Numbered from the stretch's first letter, positions 10,501-21,428 are shown. The stretch: DNA of 64,000 nt from Populus alba (GCF_005239225.2 NC_133301.1:3931157-3995156); one strand, 5' to 3'. Numbers and translations: made by a program. Notes: a model not told the origin generated them from the sequence alone.

Positions 10501-11460
10501 AGAAATATACTTATCTGAAGCTTTATTTTTTTTTATGTGATATGTATTGTCTAAAGATATTTTTTTATCCTAAATTAAAATATTAGTAATAAAAAAAAAT
10601 AATATCCCACACCACTCGTGTTTCACACAATTTTTAGGCTTTCCACTCTATTATGCACTTTTTTTCCACTTTATTACCTTACTTTAATTCTTAAAAGTAA
10701 TTAGCAACCATCAACTAAATCAAAAAATTTTGTGATGTTAAAAGTAATTAGCAATCTATCAAATAAATCAAAAAATTTTGTGGTGATCCTACATAATAAA
10801 TTTAATATTCAAAAATCAAGAAAATTATGAAACTTTCGAAATGAAACTACAATGACAAATTCAAGAATAACAAAGTAAATTTATGCGAGTATAATGATGA
10901 TTTGAATACATGAAATGAATTCAGAAAGAACTCACATGAATATGAATTATCAAGAACTAAATATTTAAGTAAAAAAATTCAAGAAACTAAAGAAATCAAT
11001 TAAACTACCTAATTTATCAAGAAAACACAATCAAGACACTTACAAATTAAAACATAACGAAATTGCCCAATGATCAGAATTTAAGCAAGCAAACCTTCAA
11101 CCAAAATTAAAATTGTGATATCTGCTTCTTTTTTTGTTTTTTTTTTTTTAACTTTTGCAAGCAAAGGAAGAAATGTATATACTATGATTTCTCTTCTCTT
11201 CTCTGTTTTTTTTTTTATTTATGTTTTTTTTTGTAATATATCCAGTAAAAAAAAATTAGATTAATAGGAGTGTGTGTTGATTTGCTCAAGAATGCATTAA
11301 TAAGAACACAAGCTTTCGATTATCTATTCAACAAATCAAGAAGATGCAAGAACCTAGTTTTTATTCTTTTTTTTTATCTACGACCAGAACTTTTAGGAAG
11401 AAAAGCAAGAAAAAAAAATAAAGCCACAAATTGAAAGGATATATATCCTGAGATTAGACG
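10501..11460 (-). other. Leader of the Del-like element
   Basis: About 960 bp of AT-rich non-coding DNA between gag and the primer site. Contains long A and T runs (for example 11130-11150 and 11205-11240) and a direct repeat TTAAAAGTAATTAGCAA near 10695 and 10738. No gene seen. Confidence 0.45.
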
Positions 11461-11474
11461 TGGTTTTGATACCA
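11461..11474 (-). promoter_or_regulatory. Primer-binding site, initiator tRNA-Met type
   Basis: The minus strand reads TGGTATCAAAACCA, five bases inside the LTR border. TGGTATCAGAGC is the usual tRNA-Met primer site of plant gypsy and copia elements; two positions have drifted. Confidence 0.65.
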
Positions 11475-11479
11475 ACCAA

Positions 11480-12045
11480 TGTGAATCATAACTGAACTTA
11501 ATGGAATTCACAAACCTAAGATCCATTTAATCCAAGTTTAAGTATGAAATTAAGTTTATCATAATGGAAGGCATGCTTTAAGGCAATAAGACTATAAACC
11601 ACCCAATCACAATGCCTACATCTAGAGACAAGCAAAAGAAGTATAAAATCACTAGCAAAGATTGATCAATTCTTTAAAAAGTTGAAGTTCAATCAAGAAC
11701 CAAAAGAGGCAATATTTTATTCTGAAAAATTCAATTTTTTCAAATATTCCCTATAAGAGTACTTATTCTAGAAATATATGTAACCCTAGTTTTCCTAATG
11801 TATCACACATAAACCTGATTTAAATAATACCCAAACCAAGCTAAAACTAGCCCAAATTAATTAAAATAAATAACATAAACAAGTATGAAACTTAAACAAG
11901 TTTTTCCGCACAAAACAAAGATAGATCAATAGCCCAACTAATTAAAATAAGACAAGGTCGGTTTTTCTCGTAATCTACTAGTAGCATCAAAGCCCAACTT
12001 AAAACAAATGGTTCTTTCTTGTCTTAATAAATTAGAAGGCGTGCC
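11480..12045 (-). repeat. 5' LTR of the Del-like element (shared between two copies)
   Basis: Bounded on the left by TGTGAATCATAAC next to the primer site and on the right by the point where similarity to 5930-6225 ends. Immediately to its right is the pol C-terminal end of another copy in the same orientation, so this LTR is also positioned as that copy's 3' LTR. Confidence 0.6.
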
Positions 12046-12099
12046 TATCGAAGTCTAGTTGCAATCGCAACTGGAATCACATCATAATTTAACCTTTAG

Positions 12100-12480
12100 C
12101 TCTACTTATGATCAAAATAGAAGCAAAATGTCAAAATGTTCAATTTGAGTCTTCTTATCTCAAGCGTTGGTTCCACCAATAACCTCTTCTTGAACATGAG
12201 TAAGATTAATCAAGGTTTGCTCTTCATTATTTATTACCCTCTTGAAGTCCACCTTAGCTCATGTATCTTTAAGAAGTCTATTGAAAGCCTCTTTGAACCT
12301 CTTAGCCTTAAGCCTTGTCACTAGACCAACTAGAACCTCCAATGGATCATTTGGTGTTCCTTAGATCACATTAGAAAGTCTAACAACTCCCCTACTATAT
12401 CATGTCCATCTAGATCTGGTCTAATCATCTTGAAAGGTCGATTTATTACCTCAAATCCCTCTTTTGGCAAATTGTTGAAA
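12100..12480 (-). pseudogene. Pol C-terminal tail of a second gypsy copy
   Basis: Read on the minus strand, pieces such as VTRLKAKRFKEAFNRLLKD and INNEEQTLINL resemble the extreme C-terminus of Del-type polyproteins (an Arg/Lys-rich TR-x-KAK segment). It lies upstream of the LTR, where the 3' end of a preceding element would be. The segment is interrupted by stops. Assignment is moderate because this tail is poorly conserved. Confidence 0.45.
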
Positions 12481-12701
12481 TTGTTATATTAGGGACAAAA
12501 ATGTTTATTGTTGTGTATAAATTAAGATCATTAATAGAAAGAAGTCGACCAATTACTACAAGTTCATCATTACATTGTTTTGCTCATTGTTGTAATTATT
12601 GAAGACCCATATATAACTACATAATTTGAGTATTTAATGGCGAGGAAAAAACACACTCAAATGTCTTAGGTGCTTTTAGAAATTATGTAATGACCAACTC
12701 A
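12481..12701. other. Unassigned sequence between gypsy tail and MITE
   Basis: Short AT-rich stretch with no open frame, motif or repeat that I can name. Confidence 0.3.
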
Positions 12702-13452
12702 GAATGTATTTGGTATTGCGGTAGCTGTTATGGTTGTGATTTGAAAAAAGTTGGTTTATAAAAAATACTTGTAGTTGAGGTTGGTGTGAAAAAATAGGTG
12801 TTTGGTTAAAACTGTGGTTGAAATTGAGGTTAAAGAAAAAGTAGTTTTAATGTGTTTGGTTAAGAATGCTTTAGAAATTGAGGTTATAAAATAATTTTAA
12901 AAAATATATATTAATATTGATGGTTTTTAATTTAAATTTTATGGATTTAACTATTGCTATTACATCATGAAATAAATCACACTTTATATATAAAAAAATT
13001 ACCTTAACAAAAAAATATCTACAATTCCATTACGTACAAAATTCATCCGACAAAAACTACAAAATTAGGTAAAATATTATCAAGAATAAAATTAAGATTA
13101 CAGTACGAGTAAATTTAATTCACCTTAAACTAATTTTTTTAAAAAAATTATTGTTCACGTTCACGTAAACAATGTGAGTGAAATCAATTAACTACATTAG
13201 TTAAAAAAAAAAAAAAAACATGTTCAGCGAACAATGGAGACATGCTCCACTGTTCCCTGAACAGTGGATGCATGCCTCTACTGTTTCCAACAAAAAAAAT
13301 TGTTTAGTGAACAGTGAAGGCATGCTTTACTGTTCACTAAACAGTAGCATAATCAATTTGCTGCTTTCCATTTCCCTGTGTCTCGCACGCAATTTATTGA
13401 GGGACCGTTTTTTAAGAAGCGCAAACTCTACGGCGTAGCCAAACATGCTCTA
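12702..13452. mobile_element. MITE with hairpin-rich right half
   Basis: The left end reads AGAATGTATTTGGTATTGCG and the right end, reverse-complemented, AGAGCATGTTTGGCTACGCC: imperfect terminal inverted repeats sharing TTTGG and GTAG. Internal repeats such as GTGTTTGGTTAAAACTGTGG and the 3' cluster of palindromes around GAACAGT are typical of this plant MITE type. No target-site duplication was certain. The outer MITE at 47640-48190 is a relative. Confidence 0.55.
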
Positions 13453-16400
13453 AATAAAGAAGTTCTGGGGGTAAAGAAGAAATTAATATATGCATTGGTA
13501 ATTGTTATTACTTAACCCATGATGCAACACACAATGATAAGAAATAAAATAGGATTTCCAGGTAGGGCTAATAAATTCTTGATATCAAATAATTCTTAAC
13601 TATATAATCTAAATAATTCATTCTATAAAGTAATATACAACTTGTTTAAATAATATCTAAAATCAACCTAGTTAAGAAAAAATAAATATAATGAAATTTT
13701 GAAACCTAATTAAGAAAGAAATCTAAAAAAAATAGAAAAAAATATATTCTAAAACACTATCTTCTAGGTCTGATTTGAACATGTTCATGTTCCTCACCTC
13801 GTTGGGCACTAGCAAGCTAACTTAATAAGAATCAGGGCCTATAGAATGCATTGACCAAAATTTGATTCATTTGTCATATAAAAATGTGTGCCTTTTTTTT
13901 TTTTTTTGGGTAAGAAAGCTTATTTGACACATTATAACTTCTTCTTGGACTTGGAATCGTCAATACACATCTCGTATCATCCCAAAAATTATATGGTAGA
14001 TTTGTCTGAGGCTGATAAACATTCTCATAATTACATATGATGAAGGTTGTGGCTTGGTTCCATCTATAAAAGAAAATAATCATTATCCCTAAAGGAAGAA
14101 AATATTTGTTTTTCAATACAAATATTTATGGGATGTTAGTTTCAATGAAATATAATGACAGGCATTAGTAATTAAGAGGAATAAAGGTTATATCTGGGGT
14201 GGGTGGGTTTGGTCGACTGTTGAGATGTATTTACAATATGATAATTTATCGATGGAATACTACTATCGATAATTTACGGTTATAATTACCAAAGAAATTT
14301 TTTCTATTTGTAATTTCTTCAGTATATACCGGCGGACTACTTCGGTTGGTATTTACTGACATAATGACAGATGGAATATTCATAATTAAAAAAAAAAAAA
14401 AAACAGTTCGCTGATGTGAAAATTTTTGCAAGTGATTTTATCAACAAAATCATTGAGGGATTCAAAATGACAGCTCTATATGGTGACGTGACCGATTCAT
14501 CGTTCGAATTACCGATGTAATCATAGAGAGATTTAAACCGGAATCTCCATACAGTAACGTGACTTAGAGAAATTATATTTAAAAGGTTCTAATCATCCAT
14601 TGTTACAGTTATGTTTGGTAGGATCTAACACCAAGTTTAGATTTAAAGATGTTTATGAAGTTAAAAGACAAAATAATGTTTCAATTTTGATATATATTTA
14701 TATAAGTAGGGTTATAATTAAAAGATTAGAATGATACAGGCTAAAACTCTATATACTATTGATATACGTAAGCTAATTAGTACATAGAATATAAATTCAT
14801 TATAAAGTTGTATGCATATATTTACCTCATATACATTCGAGTTGAAGTTAAGGGTATTTGCATAAATAAAGCCAAAGTATGTAGAAATGCAAAAAAACCA
14901 AGAATTACGAGGCCACAACTTCAATCCAAGCTTTTTAACAAGGTGAACACTAAGTGGATTTACCACTATTAAACTAACCCTATGTTAGCAATTTTTTTTT
15001 TGTGAGACTTGTGTTTCATGGTTTCTCCAGCTACAAATTTAATTGTTATTTATACATATCCTTTTGTTTATATATACCAACAAATTAAGAGATTTTTGTT
15101 GATTAATCTTGTGCTGATATTGTTGTGTTTTATATAAAGTAATATTCATTATTACTGTATAAGTTTTAAGAGAAATAATTCAATCTATCCTTGTATAATA
15201 AATTCACTCTCCAATCTATCATTATATATCTAATTTTCAATTTTGACTTTCAATAAAAATTAGTTTTCAATATACCGTTCTAGGAAATTATGCATAAAAT
15301 ATTTTTTTTGAGTTTATAATTATTATTAGAATAAAAACCAATTGAATTTTATTCTTATTTCATTATTAGAATGCTCCAGCTTCCATCATCACGTCACAAT
15401 TAATTATCGATCCAAAATCCTCAAAAACCCTCACCCATGACAAAGCATAACAATTGTATCATAAAATGTGGATGTAACTCTCCAGTAGATATATTTTAAT
15501 AGTTGGTAATGAATTCTAATATAAAGATAGATTCAATATAGAAAGAAGTTTACTTGAAGATGGTCGCATTTTCGTTGAAGCATGTTCTCTTGTTAATGAC
15601 TTTGTTTCTCTAAATAGTATGAATAAAGTGTATTTTGAGAAACAAATTGATCATAGCTACTCCATGTGTCATTTCTAATATTTTAAATGAAAAACAAAAA
15701 ATTGATAGCAAGATATGTGAGGTGGTGTTTGGTTATTAATATGAGATTAAAAAAAAAAACATAGAGATAATTGATATAGAAAGTTTTTTGGTAGAAAAAA
15801 ACTAAGATAAGAATATAAAATACATGTTTTTAGTACAATTTTAGCATATATTTTTATACTTTCAAAACAATAACTATAAAGAGACATTATTTATGTTTAT
15901 AGTCTTCATCTTTTTTGTTTGATAATAAATTATTATCTTGAAAATATATTAAAATAAATTTTTTAAAAAAACATAGTTTTATATTAGTACATTAAAATAA
16001 ATAAAAAAAACTTTAAAAAAAACACAAATACACTTTTGAAAGGTACTCAAACATAATTTTTAAATTTAAAAACAATTACTACATAATTAGCCATCTCTTC
16101 CGATGCCAAAGAAACTTTATTTTTGTTTTTAAGTTATTTAGGATTACTTGTGTGAAAAATTAAATGGAAATTATTCTATTGGTGATTATTTTTATGGCCA
16201 AGCAATATTTGGTGGAAATTTCTTTCAAAAATTTCAGATAGATAGTTCCATCACCAATAGAATCTCTTTCATCGTCTTTAAATGCAAGTAGGCAAACAAA
16301 TTTGCTCATAAGTTTTAACAAAGGACTTTCTCATTCAGGTTACAATGATGGTAGTTAGGTGTGGTTAAGCTTTTTCATTTTGGCAGATTATCAAAATGTC

Positions 16401-17394
16401 TTTGAATTAGTTTACACATCGTTTCAAAACTATTTTATTTTTATATAAAAATAACAGTACATCCTCATCATACCAATTCACTTGCACAGTATATTTTTTT
16501 TATAAAAATTATACATGTGAGAGTTATATGAAGGAATTAAAATATATAAATATATTTTGTTAAAAATCCATGGAATAAACTAGGTTTAATTTATAATATT
16601 GCAATTTTATGAGATTTTAGAGCTGAAACAATAACTATAGTTTTCTCATATAGGAGAAGAAGCGAGAGGCTAAGATCCAATGGGAAATCAATGAGTGTTC
16701 ACTTAACATATATTATTTTATAGTCATTTATTTAAATTTTTTAGTTGGGACATGTTTATAATATGTCAAGAAAATTCATAATGATGAAAAATAAACAAGT
16801 CCTATATATGTCATGATTTAAGGTTAGCTTGTTAAATAAACTAAACGAAACAAGTTAGAGAGAAAAGTCCGAGAGGAATTTGGACCTAATAAATTTTAAA
16901 TGAGTTGAGTTTAATTCTGATATAACTCGAACACGTCAAAGCTCGATTGAGATCGATAGTCTCATTTGCAGTCCAAAACATAGGAAGTCAATACGCATAG
17001 CGTACTGAACTCATGGTTATGCATTTGGCAAATACGTTTAAGTGATATATTTTCATATCGTACACAAACAAAAAAAAAAATTAATTAACTAAAGGGTATC
17101 ATTTTTATTTATTTATTTTTATATTAAAATCTTTGGAAAAGAAATGTGTTTGTTTTTATTATTTCTAAAAGTTAAAGTCCAATCAATTGTCAAAAGTTTT
17201 AAAAATCAAACAAAATTATGGTAGTGTTTTGTTTTCTATTTTTTTCTTAGAAAATTCCAAATCAAACTAATTTTCTATTTTTATTTTCTCATAAAAAATA
17301 TTTTTAAAAAATTAAAATAAATTAACCCTCAAATTATGTCAATCAAACACCCTAAAAAAAATAAAAATAAAACTAAAACTAAAGGCATTTGTAC
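13453..17394. other. Intergenic DNA, no gene supported
   Basis: About 3.9 kb at low GC. Open frames are short and lack motifs. A few repeat-like pieces stand out: 14220-14575 with CCGGCGG/TCGGTTGGT fragments, a MITE-like piece at 15722-16080 starting GGTGTTTGGTTAT, and a hairpin at 16173-16263. Nothing indicates a promoter-gene unit. Confidence 0.45.
16173..16263. repeat. Inverted repeat, 14-bp perfect arms
   Basis: ATTCTATTGGTGAT (16173-16186) pairs with ATCACCAATAGAAT (16250-16263). A nested pair, GAAATTT/AAATTTC, lies in the 63-nt loop. Could be a small MITE or a fold-back remnant. Confidence 0.55.
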
Positions 17395-17600
17395 TTACAG
17401 AAACACACTTGGGTTGGGTTGGCATGACTTCTAGACCCAAGTCAATTAGGTCGGCATAACTGTCAGACCTAAGTTGTAAGACTCATGATGTTTGAGTGTG
17501 ACATGACTTCCAGACCCAAGTCAATTGGGTCGACATGACTGTCAAACCTAAAGATCTTGGATCTGACATGATAGCTAGACCCAATGCTCTTGGGTTTAGC
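17395..17600. repeat. Degenerate tandem repeat around GACCCAAGTCAATT
   Basis: At least four imperfect copies of a motif reading roughly CTTGGGTT-GGCATGACT-TCAGACCCAAGTC, alternating in orientation-like halves (for example 17410-17445, 17505-17545, 17560-17600). A related array is at 24075-24190, on the other side of the Ogre-like element. Confidence 0.5.
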
Positions 17601-17831
17601 ATGATTGCCATATCTTACCCTTTTACTCTTTAGTGACATAAATTTATGCCTTTGGTTTATGGGTATTTTGGTCTTTTCATCTAGCTTAGTGGTTATTACA
17701 ATATTGTTTGGGGGTGTATGTGTCTTTTTTAATTTCTAACACAGTTAAGGTATTATTTTACCCCTAGAATCAATAAAATTAAGAATTGTTTGACAAAAGG
17801 TTTTCTTGGCTTTTCATAGTATTCATAATTG

Positions 17832-18340
17832 TAGCACCCGACATCGCTGCGACCATAAAAATTTAAAATCTTAAATCTTTGGAGAGAATGGATTTCTGGC
17901 ATCCTGTTCTTTAACGAGAAATGGTCCTTGTTTAAGGAGTCGCCACCTAGTATTATGGTTACTAGGAACCCTAACTGATCAACAAAGATTCTATAGTCCG
18001 AGACTAGTTACGTAAAAGTGAAGATATTATCACCTCTTAAACATCCCGCCTAAGGCAGGCTGCATTGCTGATTTTTTTTTTTGTCATTAATTGCTAACAT
18101 TTTTTTTTGTTTATACTATGATTGTTTGCGTGTAATACTCTTAACTCTGGCGCCAATGAATATTCAACTACGGATATTTCCAACTCTGGCGTTGATAAAT
18201 ATTACGTAGGTAACAAAATAAATAAATTTAAATCATCATTTTTATATTCCTGACTCTAGCGTCAGTGAATAAACGAATAAAAAATCAATTTAATTTTTAC
18301 GCATACGCATTATTTTTTTTTAATGTAGCTAAATAAAAAT
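17832..18340 (-). repeat. R-U5-like LTR segment A (inverted relative to element)
   Basis: Starts TGTAGCACCCGACATCG and contains GGAGTCGCCACCTAGTATT and the GCTGCATTG block, in the order expected for the reverse complement of the U5 part of the 3' LTR at 23886. It ends within AGCTAAATAAAAAT, directly against the tRNA-like sequence. It corresponds to only the last 500 bp or so of the LTR. Confidence 0.65.
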
Positions 18341-18378
18341 ACCAGAGATTCTGGGTTTGGTCCTCAATGGAGTCGCCA
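18341..18378 (+). other. tRNA-Arg 3'-half fragment fused to LTR sequence
   Basis: The 38 nt run ACCAG, AGATT, then a T arm (CTGGG, loop TTTGGTC, CTCAA), then TGGAGTC, G and CCA. This is the layout of an anticodon-stem 3' arm, variable loop, T arm, acceptor 3' strand, discriminator and post-transcriptional CCA. The normal retroelement primer site covers only the last 18 nt or so. Three bases (TTC) separate it from the LTR terminus TGTCGCACCC. No 5' half of the tRNA is present, so this is not a tRNA gene. Confidence 0.7.
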
Positions 18379-18381
18379 TTC

Positions 18382-18938
18382 TGTCGCACCCGACATCGCG
18401 GCAACCTTAAAAAATTTATTGTAATCATGGAAATAATGGATTTCTGGCATCCTGTTCTTTAATGGGGAATTGTCTTGTTTAAGGAGTCGCCACCTAGTAT
18501 TATGGTCACTAGGAACCCTAACTGGTCAACAGAGATTCTATGGTTCGGGACTGGTTACGTAAAAGGAAAGATATTATCACCCCTTAAATGTCCTACCTGA
18601 GGCAGACTGCATTATTAGTTTCGTCTTAAATTGCTAAATGTTTATTAGTTTATGTTATGAAAATTTACTTATAATATTCCTAACTCTGGCGCCAGTGAAT
18701 ATTTAACTACGAATATTTCCAACTCTAGCGTTGATAAATATTATGTAGCTATAAAAAAAAAATTAATCAGTATTTTTTTTATTCCCGACTCTAGTGCCAG
18801 TGAATAAATAAATAATAATAAATTTATTTTTTTAAATGCACATATTTCTTATTTTTTTCTAGCTAAATAAAATTGAATAAACAAATAAAAAATAATATAA
18901 ATTTAAACCGATATTTTGCCGTGATGTCGGGTGCGACA
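18382..18938 (-). repeat. R-U5-like LTR segment B with 23-bp inverted ends
   Basis: Begins TGTCGCACCCGACATCG (18382) and ends CGGGTGCGACA (18938). The first and last 23 bp are inverted repeats with one mismatch. The body matches segment A and, in reverse complement, the U5 end of the 3' LTR. Its right end is followed by the plus-strand primer site. Confidence 0.65.
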
Positions 18939-18940
18939 AA

Positions 18941-18958
18941 ATGGTGACTTCACTGGGG
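18941..18958 (+). promoter_or_regulatory. Primer-binding site, tRNA-Arg type
   Basis: ATGGTGACTTCACTGGGGA follows the terminus GTGCGACA on the plus strand. It is the same site as at 2631-2648 with G-to-A-type drift. The downstream ACTAAGCTTTGTC block is also shared with the 1-4383 element. Confidence 0.65.
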
Positions 18959-19500
18959 ACCTAAGACTAAGCTTTGTCTTTATTTGTTAAATTTTCTATA
19001 AATGCTTATTGTGTTTTTTTTATTATTTTATTTTATTTGGTTTATTTTATTTATTTTTACAGCTTTAGCATCCATATTTGTTCATGTCATCATATATATT
19101 GAATATGGATTTATGACCTTCACACACCATGCATTTCATAATAAATATATGTTATATAAACTTTATGTTAAGTGGGAGAGTAGTGGTACCCCAATGGCTT
19201 TACCCTGGGTAAGACTCGTGAAACATCCAACTTTTGCTTGATTGTTTACTCGATACTGGTTGGTATGCCTAAACTGATATTATTCAAGGTCTCTATCTTC
19301 ACGCTACTTGTAAGCCTCACATCAACCTTTCGAGGAAGATCACTGAGCATGCGAAAGACCTTTCAAAGACTAGATAGCAACCTACCCTGAGCATTTAATG
19401 ACTAGAACTTACCCTTTAGGTTGTTCCCTATGTAAGTTTCACTAAGGTAAAGCTTAACATATATCATTTCATTACAGGATTATTTTGTTTGGGTGACATA
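18959..19500 (+). other. Leader upstream of ORF1
   Basis: Non-coding leader about 540 nt long. TTTCATTACAG just before ORF1 (about 19467-19478) looks like a 3' splice site, but no matching donor could be assigned. Confidence 0.35.
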
Positions 19501-20946
19501 ATGGCTTTTAATCGAGAAGTCAACACTGTTGAGTATGGGCTTGAATCTATATCATTGCATATGACTGAGTGAGACTGCTCTAGACTAGATGACAGTGGGA
19601 TACCGCTGCTAAAAGATGTGAGATGTGTAATAAATGATGCCATTCGTTTGCTTCCACTCACCAAATACTTGGATGATGATACAAAATTTACTAAGATATA
19701 TGGGAGAGTTTTGCATCTTCTAAATATGTCAGTACTGTCATTGGGCATAAGAGCCTTGATTCATTTTTGGGATCCTGATTATCGATGTTTAACATTTGTG
19801 GATATCGATATGGTTCCTACCATTGAAGAATACAGTGTTTTGACAGAATTTCCTGCAGATATACATAAGGTTTACTTTCATCAAAAGATTGAGGATACTA
19901 TGGAGGAGCTTGCTAAGCTATTGGGAATCCGACAAATGAGCTTGTATAGAGAAAAAAATAATTCTAGGGGTTTGAGATGGAAATGGCTAGAAGAGTTGTT
20001 GATTGCTAAAAAGTCTAATCCATGTGCTAAATTAGAGGTATACAGAATATTGGCTTTGGGAATATTTGGGTTGATTTTGTGTCCTTCAACTACTGGAATT
20101 GTCGGTGTAGAGGCAGTTAATTTGTTTGTTGAGTATGAGAAGACCAAAATTAATCATTCTGCTGCGATCTTGGCTGAAACTTTTTTGTCCCTCAATCATT
20201 GCAAAATGACTGGAAAAGATTCTATCAGATGTTGTGTTCCATTATTGTTCATTTGGATGGTAAGTCATATAGAATCTGAGACACCAATATTCTGAAATTT
20301 TTGGTGGTTTGATCAAAGGCCACTCGAGTTATTCGTATCAAATGAATGAAAAAAATTTTATGAAGATGACTGGAGGGTAAAATTACAAGGAATTCCATGA
20401 AGCAATTTTAATTGGAGAGCTCCTTGGATGAGAAATGTAACGTACTTAATGGGTTGTGGGAAGAAGCCTTAAATACCTCTGATTGGAGTGGCTGGATATA
20501 TTAGCTATGCGCCTGCTTTAGTTGCAAGACAGTTTGGGGGCATACAAAGCATCCCAAGAACGGTTGGTTTAGCTCAATTTACTGGAGTATACAAGGGAGC
20601 TACCATGGAGATGATGGAGAGCATTAAACATGATTGGAAATCTTTGGTACTTGTGAAAAAGGAGACCGGATTAAGGAATCCTACAGTTAGTGAAAAGTAT
20701 CCTGAATGACGTAATGGAGGAGTCTCTTATATGGCAGAAGTTTCTGAATCTGTGGGCATTCGAAGCAAAATAGTGAATTGTGAAGACAAATTAAGAAAAC
20801 AAGTAAAATCGTTACAAGTTGAGCTTAAAGCAAATGAGGAACAGAGAGTGTCTCTAGAGCAGCAGCTAGCCAAAGAAAAGGGTTTAAGGAAAATAGCTGA
20901 AGAAGAAAGGGTCTGGGGGTCAAGACTTGATAAAGGCAAAGGCTGA
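19501..20946 (+). pseudogene. Ogre-type ORF1 product (plant mobile/DUF7745-like domain), decayed
   Basis: One reading frame runs from the ATG at 19501 to 20946 with in-frame stops at about 19570, 20293, 20347, 20398, 20470 and 20707. Between them the protein reads smoothly. Landmarks are LGIRALIHFWDPDYRCLTF and VDIDMVPTIEEYSVLTEF near the start, then the WRVKLQGIP and NFNWRAPWM pieces, LVARQFGGIQSIPRT, and a C-terminal coiled coil (QVELKANEEQRVSLEQQLAKE). This layout fits the extra ORF placed before gag in Ogre-like elements, whose domain is related to the plant mobile domain; its biochemical role is unknown. Most stops are TGA, consistent with CpG-type decay of Arg or Trp codons. The frame length is preserved (482 codons) although function is lost. 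Confidence 0.65.
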
Positions 20947-20974
20947 CTTGGAAACACAGAAGACAATTAATCAA

Positions 20975-21200
20975 CTGGGCCGGTAACCCATTACAATATA
21001 CCATCCTATACTGGGCAGGTAACCCATTACAATGTGACCATCTGGGCTGATAACCCATTACAATATACCATCACAAAAAAAAAAAATCATCGTAGTTTTC
21101 AATCATTGGGCAGGTCGCCTGGAACAATTAGACCACTTGTGAAATTCTTCGCGTTTCTTTTATCGTTGGGCAGGTTGCCTAAAACAATTTGATCCATTTT
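20975..21200 (+). repeat. Tandem repeats GGGCAGGT(A/C)(A/G)CC in the internal region
   Basis: At least five copies of a variable 30-75 bp unit built on GGGC(A/C)GGTAACCCATTACAAT and GGGCAGGTCGCCTGGAACAATT. The same units occur at 45665-46320. Tandem repeats before the 3' LTR are characteristic of Ogre-like elements. Confidence 0.65.
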
Positions 21201-21428
21201 TTTTATATAAAAAAAAGGGTCGTCTCCCACATGACTTATTTCTTGATTTCTACATCTCTCTGTAAAAGTCATGTGTCAATCTACTATTTTCAAAGTTTTC
21301 AAAAAATAAAAAAAAGAAGCAAAAGTTCTTTCCATATCTACTTTTCTTTATAAATTTACTATACAAAGCTAAGGAAAATGAAATTTTCCAATATCTTTGT
21401 ATTGTAAATATTATAAAGAGGTGGCAAC
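21201..21428 (+). other. Region before the 3' LTR with purine-rich end
   Basis: AT-rich, non-coding. Ends AAAGAGGTGGCAAC just before TGTCATAAC, a plausible polypurine tract for plus-strand priming. Confidence 0.45.

Larger units (their letters stand above)
5930..12045 (-). mobile_element. Del/Tekay-like Ty3/gypsy element, degenerate
   Basis: On the minus strand the order is LTR (12045 to 11480), tRNA-Met-type primer site, leader, gag, protease, RT, RNase H, integrase and a second LTR fragment (6225 to 5930). That is the canonical Ty3/gypsy order. The two LTR pieces share an extended match (for example TAACCCTAGTTT(C/T)CCTAAT and AATAGCCCAACT). Every domain is interrupted by stops or frameshifts, and integrase stops abruptly at the left LTR, so its C-terminal part was deleted. 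Confidence 0.8.

Noticed and set aside
14718..14966. Minus-strand frame beginning MVNPLSVHLVKKLGLKL
   Set aside because: The first residues recall a retrotransposon protease segment, but no active-site motif or further similarity follows.
18341..18378. A tRNA-Arg gene
   Set aside because: Only the 3' half is present, the CCA is included, and the T stem has changes; it cannot fold as a full tRNA.
17832..18938. An ordinary 5' LTR of the Ogre-like element
   Set aside because: The conserved GGAGTCGCCACCTAG block runs in the wrong direction relative to the primer site at 18941 and occurs twice.
19464..20147. Minus-strand frames of 88-94 residues
   Set aside because: They are antisense to ORF1 and have no motif.
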